Source: Kocuria sp.
GTDB taxonomy: Bacteria; Actinomycetota; Actinomycetes; Actinomycetales; Micrococcaceae
Assembly: GCF_030530945.1 (NCBI RefSeq)
Contig: NZ_JAUMTZ010000004.1
Location: forward strand, 1-64,000
DNA: 64,000 nt
Reading direction: 5' to 3'
The notes beneath the pieces were generated by a model, which did no database searches, had not been told where the DNA came from, and saw only the letters and a program-made list of their open reading frames with translations. The translations under genes and the position numbers were made by a program. Each line of letters begins with the position of its first letter. The first letter of the stretch is position 1. Positions 49,547 to 58,540 of this stretch are shown here, in pieces.

Positions 49547-51163
49547 ATGAGCACACGAGCCTCCGAACCCACGCCACCGTGGGACACCACCGAACACCTG
49601 CCCCCGGTTGCCGAGCGCACCGTGCCGATGCCGAGCACCGGTTCCTCGGCATCGCCCACGGCTACCACGTCCGCCGGTCCCGCCGCCCCGCGCGAGTGGC
49701 GCGCCCTGTCCCCCAGGACACTGTTCTTCGGCGGTCTGGACCTCGTGGTGGACGCGGTGCTCAACACCGCGGCCCTCACGCTGGTCCTCGCCCTGCTGGC
49801 GGCGGGAATCGGTGCGGTGCCCGTACTGGGGCTGGGGCTCGGGGTGGGCGCCCTGCTCGTCGCGGTGCCGCTCTTCCTGCTGGGTGTGCTGGCACCGGTG
49901 GCCGCGGTCTACGTGATGCGGGCCGCGGTGTGGCTGGAACGGCGGCGCTCGGCGTCGTCCTTCGGCCTGGACGTCCGGGACCCGAGGCGGCGGCGGAGCC
50001 AGCGCACGGACTGGGTGCGCGTCCCGCACCAGTGGTGGCTGGACGCGAGCGACGGGCCCCTGTGGCTCGGCGTGATCCACCTGGTGCTCACGTGCTGCCT
50101 GGGGTGGCTCGCGCTGGTTCCGTTCGTCACGGTGGGGGCGGGGATCGCGCTGTCCTTCTCCCCGCTGTACATGCCGGGCAACTCGGTGGTCGCCAACGCC
50201 CTGGAGGCGGCGCACAACGCCCCCGTGTGGCTCCTGGTGGTGCTGAGCGTGGCCGCGGTGCTGCTGAGCATCCTGCTGGGTGTGCTGCTGACCCTGGCGC
50301 ACCGCGGGCTCTCGGCCGGGCTGCTGCGCCAGAGCGAGGCCGTGCGGCTGCGGCGTGAGGCCGTGGAGGCCCGCCGCCGCGCCGAGCACGAGTCCGCCGC
50401 GAAGGAGTCCGCGGTGCGCGGGGCGGAGACCGAGCGCTCGCGCATCGAGCGGGACCTGCACGACGGCGTCCAGCCCCAGCTGGTCTCGGTGGCCATGAAC
50501 CTCTCCATGGCGCAGTCCCGGATCGACACCGATCCCGCCGCCGCCAAGGAGCTCGTGGCCGAGGCTCACGGCACCACGAAGGCCGCGATCACGGAGCTGC
50601 GCCGCCTGGCCCGCGGCTTCCACCCCGCGGTGCTGGAGGACCGGGGGCTCGACGCCGCGCTGTCCGCCGTGGCCGCCCAGGCACCGTTCCCCGTGGACGT
50701 GTCCGTGGACGTTCCCCGGCTGGACCCCCGCACGGAGGCCGCCGTCTACTTCGCGGTCTCCGAGAGCCTGAGCAACGCCATCAAGCACTCCGGCGCCCTG
50801 GCGGCGGACGTGGCCGTGTCCGTCCAGGACGGCCCCGTTCCCGGCGCCCCCGTGGTGGTGGCCGGCGTGCGGGACTTCGGCCGCGGCGGCGCCCGCGTGC
50901 TCCCCGGCGGCGGACTCTCCGGGATCCAGGACCGCATCCGCTCCGCCGGCGGCCGGTTCTTCGTGACCTCCCCGGTGGGCGGGCCCACCGAGGTGGTCGT
51001 GGAGCTGCCGCTCCCCGGCCGGAGCACGACGGCGCACGGCACCTCCCCCGCCCACGGCACCGCGCCCGTCGCGCCCGGCGGGCCGGGGCAGGGAGCGGGC
51101 GGCGCGGCGCCGTCGTACCCCGCGGCCGGCGCGCCGCGCCCCGCAGCAGGAGAGGAGAGCTGA
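49547..51163 (+). CDS. two-component sensor histidine kinase (HisKA_3 type)
   Basis: Protein of 538 residues. A Ser/Thr/Pro-rich N-terminus (about 50 residues) precedes four to five membrane helices with short loops, then a coiled stretch (RREAVEARRRAEHESAAKES) and the HisKA_3 dimerisation domain with phospho-acceptor His305 in ERDLHDGVQPQL. The ATPase domain has N-box SNAIKHSG and GGGLSGIQDRIRSAGG. A Pro/Ala/Gly-rich tail follows. No extracytoplasmic sensor domain is obvious, suggesting it senses the membrane. TAGCGT lies seven bases before the ATG. Confidence 0.9.
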   Translation: MSTRASEPTPPWDTTEHLPPVAERTVPMPSTGSSASPTATTSAGPAAPREWRALSPRTLFFGGLDLVVDAVLNTAALTLVLALLAAGIGAVPVLGLGLGVGALLVAVPLFLLGVLAPVAAVYVMRAAVWLERRRSASSFGLDVRDPRRRRSQRTDWVRVPHQWWLDASDGPLWLGVIHLVLTCCLGWLALVPFVTVGAGIALSFSPLYMPGNSVVANALEAAHNAPVWLLVVLSVAAVLLSILLGVLLTLAHRGLSAGLLRQSEAVRLRREAVEARRRAEHESAAKESAVRGAETERSRIERDLHDGVQPQLVSVAMNLSMAQSRIDTDPAAAKELVAEAHGTTKAAITELRRLARGFHPAVLEDRGLDAALSAVAAQAPFPVDVSVDVPRLDPRTEAAVYFAVSESLSNAIKHSGALAADVAVSVQDGPVPGAPVVVAGVRDFGRGGARVLPGGGLSGIQDRIRSAGGRFFVTSPVGGPTEVVVELPLPGRSTTAHGTSPAHGTAPVAPGGPGQGAGGAAPSYPAAGAPRPAAGEES

Positions 51164-51164
51164 G

Positions 51165-51821
51165 ATGCGGATCGTGATCGCCGAGGACGCCGTCCTGCTG
51201 CGCGCGGGACTCGTGCGCCTGCTCACGGACGCCGGGCACGAGGTGGTGGCCGAGACGGACACCGCCGAGGGCCTCGTGAGGGCGGTGGAGGAGCACCACC
51301 CGGACTTCGCACTGGTGGACGTGCGGCTGCCGCCCACGTTCAGCGACGAGGGCATCCGCGCGGCAGTGCTCATCCGTTCCGCCCACCCCCGGGTGGCCGT
51401 TCTGGTGCTCTCCCAGTACGTGGAGGAGCGCTACGCCTCGGAGCTGATCGCCTCCCGCCGCGAGGGCCTGGGCTACCTGCTCAAGGACCGCGTGGCGGAC
51501 GTGGACCAGTTCCTGGAGTCCGTGCAGACCGTGGGCTCCGGCGGCACCGTGCTGGACCCGGAGGTGCTCACCCAGATCCTGGTGCGCTCGCGGCGGCGCA
51601 ACGACATGGAGCTGCTCTCCCCGCGGGAGCGCGAGGTGCTGGGCCTCATGGCCCAGGGGCTCTCCAACGCGTCCATCGCCGCGAACCTGTACCTCACCGA
51701 ATCGGCCGTGGAGAAGCACATCGGCTCGATCTTCGCCAAGCTCGGCGTCATCTCGGAGACCGGCAACCGCAGGGTTCTGGCCGTTCTCAAGTACCTCGGC
51801 TACTCGGACCACTCCCTCTAG
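51165..51821 (+). CDS. LuxR/NarL-family response regulator
   Basis: Protein of 218 residues: receiver domain with acidic pair ED (residues 7-8) and phospho-acceptor Asp52 (LVDVRLPP), then a LuxR helix-turn-helix (LSPREREVLGLMAQGLSNAS, LYLTESAVEKHIGSIFAKLG). It starts two bases after the kinase stop and is the kinase's partner. The DUF4097-like gene follows after eight bases and is a likely target or sensor component. Confidence 0.92.
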   Translation: MRIVIAEDAVLLRAGLVRLLTDAGHEVVAETDTAEGLVRAVEEHHPDFALVDVRLPPTFSDEGIRAAVLIRSAHPRVAVLVLSQYVEERYASELIASRREGLGYLLKDRVADVDQFLESVQTVGSGGTVLDPEVLTQILVRSRRRNDMELLSPREREVLGLMAQGLSNASIAANLYLTESAVEKHIGSIFAKLGVISETGNRRVLAVLKYLGYSDHSL

Positions 51822-51829
51822 GACCTGAC

Positions 51830-53065
51830 ATGACCACTCGCACCCCGGACCCCGTCCCTCCCACGCCCGAGGACCCCGCGTTCTCCGCGTCTCCCCACTC
51901 CGCCCGCACGACGACGCCGCCCCCGCCCGCCCCGCACGGCTGGAACCCCGCGGGGGACCGCCCCCTGCCCCGCGGCGAGCGCCGCGCGTGGAACGCCGCC
52001 ACCGCCGTGGTGGGTGGCGTGGGCGCGCTGGCCCTGCTGCTGGGTGGTGCGGGCACCGCCGCCGCGCTGGCCCTCACGCAGGAGCGTGACTCCTCGTGGA
52101 GTGCCGACTCCGCGGTCTCCGCACTGGACATCGACGCCCCCACCGCCGCGGTGGACGTGAGCACGAGCCCCACGGTGGACCACGTGGAGGTGCGGTGGCA
52201 CGAGACCGGCTGGCACCTGGACGAGCAGCAGCTCACGCCCACGGTGGAGAAGGGCACGCTGCGCCTGACCGTCCCGCCCGAGCAGTCGGGATGGGGCACC
52301 AGCTTTCGCAGCATCTCCGTGCTCGTCCCGGAGAAGGCGCCGGCGGCAGCCGTGACGTTCACCGGCCACACCGGCGCCGTGAGCATCACGGGCGCGTTCA
52401 CCACCGTGTCCGCCACCACCGAGCTCGGCGTGGTCAGCGCGCAGGACGTGCAGGCCACGGTGCTGGACGCCCGCGCCACCGCGGGTGAGGTGGTGCTGGA
52501 CGGCGTGCGGGTGCGGGACCGGCTGGACGCCCACGCCACCACGGGCACCGCCCTGGTGAGCACCCAGGGGGCGGCCCCGAAGCGCGCCTCCGTCACGGCG
52601 GACACCGGGTTCTACGGCGTGGACATGCCCGCGGCGGACTACTGGTACCCGGCCACGAGCCGCCACGACTTCCCGAACCCCCGCCTGCCCCGCACCACCT
52701 CCTCCGAGGACGGGACCACGGACTCGGCAGGGACCGGGATGGCGGGATCCGGGGGGACGGACGCTGCCACCGCCGTCTCCGGAGACGGAGCACCGGGCGC
52801 GGACGTCCAGGCGGACGCCGTGTGCGCCTCCGCCCCGAAGAACCGGCCCTGCCTGTTCCTGCGCGGCGAGCCCCTGGACGTCCAGGACTTCGGGTACGCG
52901 GACGAGCTGGGTGAGGCGTGGCAGGAGCGCACCTCCCCGCACGAGAGCGACGACCGCAGCCCCGGCTCCCCGGCCAGCGGCACGTCCCCGAGCTCGCCGT
53001 CCGCGAGCAGGTCCACCAGCACACCCGCGGCGAGCGCACCACCCACTCCCGCCCGGGAGGACTGA
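51830..53065 (+). CDS. DUF4097-like membrane-anchored adhesin/sensor protein
   Basis: Protein of 411 residues. A Pro-rich cytoplasmic N-terminus is followed by one membrane helix (AVVGGVGALALLLGGAGTAAALAL) and then repeating beta-strands of the DUF4097 type: VDVSTSPTVDHVEVRW, VTFTGHTGAVSITG, FTTVSATTELGVVSAQDVQA, ARATAGEVVLDGV. Such domains often accompany PspC/LiaF-like envelope-stress systems. The last 150 residues are Ser/Thr/Pro-rich, with two Cys about 10 residues apart (ADAVCASAPKNRPCLF) that may form a disulfide outside the cell. Confidence 0.65.
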   Translation: MTTRTPDPVPPTPEDPAFSASPHSARTTTPPPPAPHGWNPAGDRPLPRGERRAWNAATAVVGGVGALALLLGGAGTAAALALTQERDSSWSADSAVSALDIDAPTAAVDVSTSPTVDHVEVRWHETGWHLDEQQLTPTVEKGTLRLTVPPEQSGWGTSFRSISVLVPEKAPAAAVTFTGHTGAVSITGAFTTVSATTELGVVSAQDVQATVLDARATAGEVVLDGVRVRDRLDAHATTGTALVSTQGAAPKRASVTADTGFYGVDMPAADYWYPATSRHDFPNPRLPRTTSSEDGTTDSAGTGMAGSGGTDAATAVSGDGAPGADVQADAVCASAPKNRPCLFLRGEPLDVQDFGYADELGEAWQERTSPHESDDRSPGSPASGTSPSSPSASRSTSTPAASAPPTPARED

Positions 53066-53070
53066 GAACT

Positions 53071-53100
53071 CCCGTCCGGGGCGTACGGGCCCCGGACGGG
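53071..53100 (+). terminator. hairpin after the kinase/regulator operon
   Basis: A perfect 12-bp stem (53071-53082 with 53089-53100, six-base loop) starts five bases past the DUF4097-like stop codon. Confidence 0.65.
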
Positions 53101-53235
53101 CGCCCCGCGGCACCGCTGACCAGGCGGGCCGCGGGGCTTTTCCGCGCCCGGGCCGGTCACCGCGGAGACTGCCACCCCGTCACGTCACGCGGCGCCCCGG
53201 GGGCGGGCGATGCCCCGGGAACCGCCGCGGGCCCG

Positions 53236-53247
53236 TAGCCTGAACGG
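53236..53247 (+). promoter_or_regulatory. -10 element for a leaderless MFS transcript
   Basis: TAGCCT (53236-53241), six bases, then the GTG start. There is no Shine-Dalgarno sequence in the six-base gap. Confidence 0.45.
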
Positions 53248-54471
53248 GTGTCCTCCGCCGCAGCCTCCCCGCCCATGGACCGTGCGCGCATCACCCGTGC
53301 CCGGATCGCCGTGTCCCTGCTGTTCCTCACGAACGGCGCGATCTTCTCCAACCTGCTGCCCCGGCTGCCGGAGATCAAGGACATGTTCGAGCTCTCCAAC
53401 GCGCTGTACGGGCTGGCGGTGATCGCGTTCCCCATCGGCGGTGTGGTGGCCGGGCCGCTGCCCGCGCCCATCCTCCGGCGCTTCGGGACAGCCCGCACCG
53501 CGGCGGTGGGATCGGTGCTGCTGGCGCTCGCGGTGTTCGCGGCCGGGTCCGTGCCCGTGATCGCGGTGTTCGGGGCGGGGCTGTTCATCGCCGGGATGCT
53601 GGACGCCGTGGTGGACACCGCTCAGAACGCGCAGGGGCTGCGGGTGCAGCGCCTGGCAGGCACGTCCATGATCAACTCCATGCACGCCCTGTGGAGCGTG
53701 GGTGCCGTGATCGGCGGTCTGATGGGCACCGGCGCGGCCGCCCTGCACATCCCGTTCGTGTGGCACTTCCTCACGAGTGCCGCCATCTTCTCCGTGGTGG
53801 CCGTGCTGGCCCTGCGGTGGGCGGTCCCGGACGACCCCGAGGGCCACGCCGCCGCCCAGGCGGAGAACGTCCCGGTGGACACCGCCGGCATGCCCCGGCT
53901 GCCGCGTGGCACCGGCGCCGCGCTGCTCGCCCTGCTTCCCATCGCGGTGGTCGCCGTGGCCGGGGTGCTCGTGGAGGACGTGGGCTCCAACTGGTCCGCG
54001 GTCTACCTGCGGGACGTCCTCGCGGCACCCGTGGGGATGGTGGGGCTCGGGTACGTGAGCCTGGTGGGCGCCCAGTTCGTGGGCCGCCTGCTGGGCGACC
54101 GCCTCATCGACTCCCTCGGTGCCGTGCTCGTCACGCGCCTGGGCGGGGTGCTGATCTTCCTGGGGCTCGGCGCCGTGGCACTCGCCCCGGCCCCGTGGCT
54201 GGCCCTCACCGGGTTCGCCCTGGCGGGATTCGGCTGCGCAACCATGGTGCCCACCGCCTACGCCGCCGCGGACCGGGCTCCCGGGCTCAAACCCGGCACC
54301 GGGCTCACGCTCGTGAGCTGGTGCATGCGCATCGTCTTCGTCCTCTCTCCCCCGCTGGTGGGCCTGTTCGCGGATGCCCTGGGGCTGCGCACCGCCCTGC
54401 TCGTCTTCCCGCTCATGGGCGTCCTGGCGGTGGTGTTCGCGGGTGCGCTGCGGGAGCGCTCCGGACGCTGA
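53248..54471 (+). CDS. MFS transporter
   Basis: Membrane protein of 407 residues with 12 helices. It resembles the fucose/inner-membrane YbjJ-like branch: LFLTNGAIFSNLLPRLPEIK at the N-terminus, GMLDAVVDTAQNAQGLRVQ in helix 4-5, and EDVGSNWSAVYLRD opening the second half. The substrate is unknown. It ends 35 bp before the P450 gene, but that gene appears to have its own -10 element. Confidence 0.87.
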   Translation: MSSAAASPPMDRARITRARIAVSLLFLTNGAIFSNLLPRLPEIKDMFELSNALYGLAVIAFPIGGVVAGPLPAPILRRFGTARTAAVGSVLLALAVFAAGSVPVIAVFGAGLFIAGMLDAVVDTAQNAQGLRVQRLAGTSMINSMHALWSVGAVIGGLMGTGAAALHIPFVWHFLTSAAIFSVVAVLALRWAVPDDPEGHAAAQAENVPVDTAGMPRLPRGTGAALLALLPIAVVAVAGVLVEDVGSNWSAVYLRDVLAAPVGMVGLGYVSLVGAQFVGRLLGDRLIDSLGAVLVTRLGGVLIFLGLGAVALAPAPWLALTGFALAGFGCATMVPTAYAAADRAPGLKPGTGLTLVSWCMRIVFVLSPPLVGLFADALGLRTALLVFPLMGVLAVVFAGALRERSGR

Positions 54472-54494
54472 GCGCAGACCCGGGCGCGCCCGGG

Positions 54495-54506
54495 CATACT
54501 GGGGTC
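54495..54506 (+). promoter_or_regulatory. -10 element for a leaderless P450 transcript
   Basis: CATACT (54495-54500), six bases, then the ATG. The GGGG in the gap is too close to the ATG to be an ordinary ribosome-binding site. Confidence 0.45.
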
Positions 54507-55793
54507 ATGACTTCCAAGGCCCCCCGCACGCGCTCCGAACGAGCCCTCGACCTGTTCCGCTCCGGCTACCTCTTCGCCTCCCGCGCACGACGCCGCGCCG
54601 GCGTCTCCCCGGACTCGGGCTGCCCCGTGCGCATGCCCCTGCTGGGCAAGCAGACCGTCCTGGTCCGCGGACAGGAGGGCGTGGACCTCTTCTACGACAC
54701 GTCCCGCGTGAAGCGCGACGGCGCCATGCCCGGTGTGGTGCAGGGCCCTCTGTTCGGTGACGGCGCCGTGCACACCCTGGACGGCGAGGCCCACCTGGTC
54801 CGCAAGCAGCAGCTCGCGGACATGGCATACGAGGACGAGCGGGTGGCCGCGTACAAGCCCTTCGTGGCGGAGGAGCTCGAGGCCCTCGTGGGGCGGTGGA
54901 AGGACGGGGACAACGTCTACGACAGCACCGCCATCGCCTTCGGCCGCGCGTCCTTCCGCTGGGCCGGCATCCCGTGGGGCGTCCCCGAGATGGACCGGTG
55001 GGCGCACCGCATGAGCCGCCTGCTGGACACCTTCGGCCGCCCCGCGGTGCACCTGGTCTCCCGCCTGGACCGCAACGCCCTGGACCGCCGCTTCGAGGCT
55101 CTCATCCAGGATGTGCGCTCCGGCGCGGTCGCCGCCCCCGAGGACTCCGTGCTCGCGCACATGGCCGAGCTCGTGGACGCGGACGGTGCCCTGGTGGACG
55201 CCAAGACCGCGGGCATCGAGCTGCAGAACCTCACCCGCCCGAACGTGGCCGTGGCCCGCTTCGCGGCGTTCGCCGCCACCGCCCTGGTGGAGCACCCCGA
55301 GTGGGTGGAGCGCATCCGCGCGGCCTCCGAGAAGCGCGGCGGCACCCTGCTGGACGTTCCGGAGGCCGTGGCCTTCGCGCAGGAGGTCCGCCGCGTGTAC
55401 CCGTTCGTGCCCATGCTCCCGGCCGAGGCCACCACGGACACCGAGATCCAGGGCTGCCCCGTGCACAAGGGCGAGCGCGTTCTCCTGGACATCCTGGGCA
55501 CCAACACGGACCCCGCCTCCTGGGACCGCGCGGCGGTGTTCGACCCCGAGCGCTTCATGGGGGTGGAGGACGCCGAGGAGATCACCACGTTCATCCCCCA
55601 GGGCGGCGCGGACGTGCGCACCGGCCACCGCTGCCCCGGCGAGAAGATCGCGGTGACCTCCCTGTCCGCCACCGTGGTGGCGCTGTGCCGCCCCGAGGTG
55701 CAGCTGCCCAGCGACCAGGACGACCTCACGTTCTCCTGGACCCACATGCTCACCCGCCCGGCCACCGGGGTGCGCGTGCGCGCCACCCCCTGA
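54507..55793 (+). CDS. oleT: CYP152-family P450, fatty-acid decarboxylase/peroxygenase (OleT-like)
   Basis: Cytochrome P450 of 428 residues of the CYP152 peroxygenase family, which use H2O2 with free fatty acids. The Arg that binds the carboxylate is R244 in LTRPNVAVARF, and the haem Cys is C376 in IPQGGADVRTGHRCPGE. FGDGAVHTLDG carries Phe83 and His89 at the positions of OleT Phe79 and His85. Hydroxylating members such as P450-BSbeta have Gln there. Together these favour decarboxylation to terminal alkenes, with alpha/beta-hydroxylation as a side reaction. Kocuria rhizophila has a described olefin-forming member. Confidence 0.9.
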   Translation: MTSKAPRTRSERALDLFRSGYLFASRARRRAGVSPDSGCPVRMPLLGKQTVLVRGQEGVDLFYDTSRVKRDGAMPGVVQGPLFGDGAVHTLDGEAHLVRKQQLADMAYEDERVAAYKPFVAEELEALVGRWKDGDNVYDSTAIAFGRASFRWAGIPWGVPEMDRWAHRMSRLLDTFGRPAVHLVSRLDRNALDRRFEALIQDVRSGAVAAPEDSVLAHMAELVDADGALVDAKTAGIELQNLTRPNVAVARFAAFAATALVEHPEWVERIRAASEKRGGTLLDVPEAVAFAQEVRRVYPFVPMLPAEATTDTEIQGCPVHKGERVLLDILGTNTDPASWDRAAVFDPERFMGVEDAEEITTFIPQGGADVRTGHRCPGEKIAVTSLSATVVALCRPEVQLPSDQDDLTFSWTHMLTRPATGVRVRATP

Positions 55794-55818
55794 GCACTCC
55801 GCACAACGCACCAGGCAC

Positions 55819-55852
55819 GACGGCGCCGGGATCCCACGGTCCCGGCGCCGTC
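55819..55852 (+). terminator. hairpin after the P450 gene
   Basis: Perfect 13-bp stem (55819-55831 with 55840-55852, eight-base loop), followed by a short T-containing stretch (CTGTTCGT). It lies between the convergent P450 and M23 genes. Confidence 0.65.
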
Positions 55853-55912
55853 CTGTTCGTCCCGGTCAGATCAGACCGCGGAGGGGGCTCACCACACGTG
55901 AGCGGACGGGTT

Positions 55913-57709
55913 CTACTTGCCGCCCGCCACCGGGGACCCGAACGGCGGGGTGGTGATCGCGATGTTCTGCAGGGCCCGGAGCTGGGCGGTCGCGGTCGCC
56001 GCGAGCTTCGGGTCCCGGGGGGCCTTCCCCGCCGCCGCCACGGCCTGCTGCGCGGCGGTCAGCTGCGCGACGTAGGGATCCGTGGCGGGCAGGCCCACAG
56101 CGGGGGCGCGCCCCACGAGTGCCTGCAGCTGCAGGTCCAGGGCCGAGCCCGGCACGTACGCCTTGGCCTGCTCGGGGGCCGTCAGGGTCAGGTGCGACCC
56201 CAGGATGTACTGCGTGCGCTGCTTCAGCTGCTCCGGGGTGGTCAGGAGGGTGATGTCCGCGGTTCGCGGGTCCACGCCGGTGGGGGCCGGCTGTGTGGGG
56301 GCAGGCTTCGTAGGAGAGGGGTCCGGGTTCCCGGGCACCGGTTCCACGGGCACGACGGGTGCCTTGTCCTTGGTCGGGGACGGGGTGGGAGTGGTACTCG
56401 GGGAGGGCGTGTGCGTGGTGGGCTGCTGCTTCTTCTTGCCCGTGCCGTTGCCAGAACCGCCGGAGCCGCCCTGATCCTTCGTGGTCTTGTCCTGCCCGGT
56501 CTGTCCCGTGCGCGGGGCCGTGCCGGAGGTGACCTTGCCTGTGTTGCCCGTGCCGCCCGTTCCCGCGGCCTTCTGCGTTCCCCCGGCCTCAACCGTGCTC
56601 TGGCCCGAGGCGGGCTTCTTCGGCTCGGTCTTTGTGGGCTCGGTTTTCTTCGGCTCGGCCTTCTTGCTGTCGGTCTTCTTCTCACCAGAACCCGCAGTGG
56701 GTGCAGCCGCCGCGGCGGCGGCCACGATCGCGTCGCGGTCCTTCTGGGGTGCCTTGGAGGGAGTCGGCGCGGGGCCGGCGTCGACTCCGGTGGTCGCGTT
56801 CGGGTCCGCGGCGGGCTGCTGCGCTGCCGCCTGGTCCGCGTTGGAGTACGCGGGGCGCGAGGCCGGGATGATCTCCTCGCCGGACTTCCAGTCGAAGGAC
56901 TGCGGGTCCACCACCTTGCCGTTGACCCACGTCTCGAAGTGCAGGTGCGGTCCGGTCACGCGCATGCCCGTGTGGCCCACGGCCCCGAGCTGCTCAGAGG
57001 CCTTGAGGTGGTCCCCCACCCGGACCATGACCTTGCTCATGTGGTTGTAGGTGGTCTTCATGCCGTTGGCGTGGGAGACCTCCACACGGTTGCCGCCCCA
57101 CACGTCCCAGAACACGGCCGTCACGGTGCCGTCCAGGGCCGCCACCACGGGCGAGCCCTCCGGAGCGGAGATGTCCGTGCCGTTGTGGAGCTCGCGGCGG
57201 CCGTCGTCCGGGGCGACGCGCCACCCGAACTCCCCGCCCTTGAGCACGATCACCGGCTGGGCGGGCGCGATCAGGGTGTTGACCGGCAGCTCGCCCTTGA
57301 AGACGGGAGGAGCGTGCTCGGCCGAGGTCACGGGAGGCACGGCGGCCTTCCCCGCGCCGCCACCCGCGGCGCCGTTGCCTGCTCCGGCTGTGTCACTCGT
57401 GGGAGAGCTCGCGTGGCTGAGGGACACCAGAGAAGTGTTCTTGGAGGCGGCGATCGCCTCGGGGTCCGCGACGGCGGCGAACAGGGATGCCTCAGCCGGC
57501 TGGGCGGCGTCGTCGGCCCCGTTCGACGCGGCAGGGGCCGGCCGCTGCGGGCCCTGGGGGTCCTGCGCCATGGCCGGCTGCCAGGGGGCCACCTCGGAGC
57601 CGTTGCTCAGTGCCACGCTTCCCGCCACCAGCAGGGAGAACGAGGTGAACGCCATGAGAGCCATGGACGGCTTCTTGGAGGGGGTGGAACGCGCGTTTGA
57701 ACGAGCCAT
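55913..57709 (-). CDS. M23 peptidase (LytM) with a long Lys/Pro/Thr-rich tail
   Basis: Secreted or membrane-anchored protein of 598 residues. One N-terminal helix (SMALMAFTSFSLLVAGSVAL) is followed by a linker and a LytM/M23 domain at about residues 140-275. Both Zn motifs are intact: HNGTD (HxxxD) and HLHFE (HxH), so it should cut peptidoglycan peptide bridges. A 200-residue low-complexity region rich in Lys, Pro, Thr and Gly comes next (KKTEPTKTEPKK). A final globular segment of about 110 residues has no recognised family. I chose the ATG at 57709; 57739 is possible. Confidence 0.82.
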   Translation of the reverse strand: MARSNARSTPSKKPSMALMAFTSFSLLVAGSVALSNGSEVAPWQPAMAQDPQGPQRPAPAASNGADDAAQPAEASLFAAVADPEAIAASKNTSLVSLSHASSPTSDTAGAGNGAAGGGAGKAAVPPVTSAEHAPPVFKGELPVNTLIAPAQPVIVLKGGEFGWRVAPDDGRRELHNGTDISAPEGSPVVAALDGTVTAVFWDVWGGNRVEVSHANGMKTTYNHMSKVMVRVGDHLKASEQLGAVGHTGMRVTGPHLHFETWVNGKVVDPQSFDWKSGEEIIPASRPAYSNADQAAAQQPAADPNATTGVDAGPAPTPSKAPQKDRDAIVAAAAAAAPTAGSGEKKTDSKKAEPKKTEPTKTEPKKPASGQSTVEAGGTQKAAGTGGTGNTGKVTSGTAPRTGQTGQDKTTKDQGGSGGSGNGTGKKKQQPTTHTPSPSTTPTPSPTKDKAPVVPVEPVPGNPDPSPTKPAPTQPAPTGVDPRTADITLLTTPEQLKQRTQYILGSHLTLTAPEQAKAYVPGSALDLQLQALVGRAPAVGLPATDPYVAQLTAAQQAVAAAGKAPRDPKLAATATAQLRALQNIAITTPPFGSPVAGGK

Positions 57710-57797
57710 GAGTGTGATCGTGTCTCCCGGGAGGAACATCGGCGCCGTGAGCCCGCGGGCCGACCGTCAGTACAGCAAGTGTAGGTGAATTCCCGGT

Positions 57798-57817
57798 GTC
57801 CATGTAGTTTCATGGAC
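57798..57817. repeat. 7-bp inverted repeat upstream of the M23 gene
   Basis: GTCCATG (57798-57804) and CATGGAC (57811-57817) around TAGTTT. It lies 89 bp before the M23 start and 19 bp past the DinB-like stop, so it could be an operator of the first or a weak terminator of the second. Confidence 0.4.
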
Positions 57818-57835
57818 GCATCGACACAGCTGTGG

Positions 57836-58360
57836 TCAGTGGCGGCCCGTCCAGCCCTGCTCCACCAGCCCGCGGACGTATGCCGCCTGCCCCACGTGCT
57901 GGGCGGCATCGTCGATGGTGGAGACGATGCGCACACCCCGGGTGACGGGCGGGTCCCAGGAGTCGTCGACGACCTCGTCCAGCTCCTCGTCCGAGAGCTC
58001 GGACACGTACTGGGCCGTGGCGCAGCAGACCGAGCGCAGGTAGCCCACCAGCAGCCCGGGATCCGAGACGCGCACCCGGGCGACGTCCTCCGGGGTGTCC
58101 CCGAAACCGAAGTCGTCGGAGGGGCGCTGCAGCCCGAAGGAGTCCGACCAGCCCTCCGCGGTCCAGATCTGCTCGGCCCCGCACAGCTGCGCGATCTGCA
58201 CGTCCTGCTGGCGCGCGGCGTGCCACAGCAGCCAGGCCATGGAGTTGTGCGTGCCGTCCGGCATCTGGTTCAGCACCTCCTGCGAGATGCCCTCCACCGC
58301 GGCCTCCGCCGCCTCCACGGGACGCCGTGCCGCGTCCGCCATCAGATCCAGAGCACCCAT
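57836..58360 (-). CDS. DinB/mycothiol-dependent-type metalloenzyme
   Basis: Protein of 174 residues of the DinB-like four-helix-bundle family. Likely metal-binding His occur in NSMAWLLWHAARQQD and DDAAQHVGQAAYVRG, as in DUF664/DinB_2 proteins. Some relatives are mycothiol-dependent isomerases or transferases, others have no known activity. GGGGAG precedes the ATG. It is monocistronic as far as I can see. Confidence 0.78.
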   Translation of the reverse strand: MGALDLMADAARRPVEAAEAAVEGISQEVLNQMPDGTHNSMAWLLWHAARQQDVQIAQLCGAEQIWTAEGWSDSFGLQRPSDDFGFGDTPEDVARVRVSDPGLLVGYLRSVCCATAQYVSELSDEELDEVVDDSWDPPVTRGVRIVSTIDDAAQHVGQAAYVRGLVEQGWTGRH

Positions 58361-58473
58361 GGTTCTCCCCTTCCGGTCGTGATCCGTGTCTCGTTCCCCA
58401 CTGTACGACCACCACGCCGCGCCCGGGAGGGACCGGTCCCGGCCGCCCCGTTCCCAGCGGCGGACGGCCGGGT

Positions 58474-58523
58474 ACGACGACGCCCGGTGCCGTTCGCTGC
58501 GGAACGGGACCGGGCGTCGTCGT
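58474..58523 (-). terminator. 22-bp hairpin after the aldehyde dehydrogenase gene
   Basis: Arms 58474-58495 and 58502-58523 pair over 22 positions with one mismatch; the loop is six bases. It starts 18 bases past the stop at 58541. Confidence 0.75.
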
Positions 58524-58540
58524 CAGCCGGGGAGCGGGCG

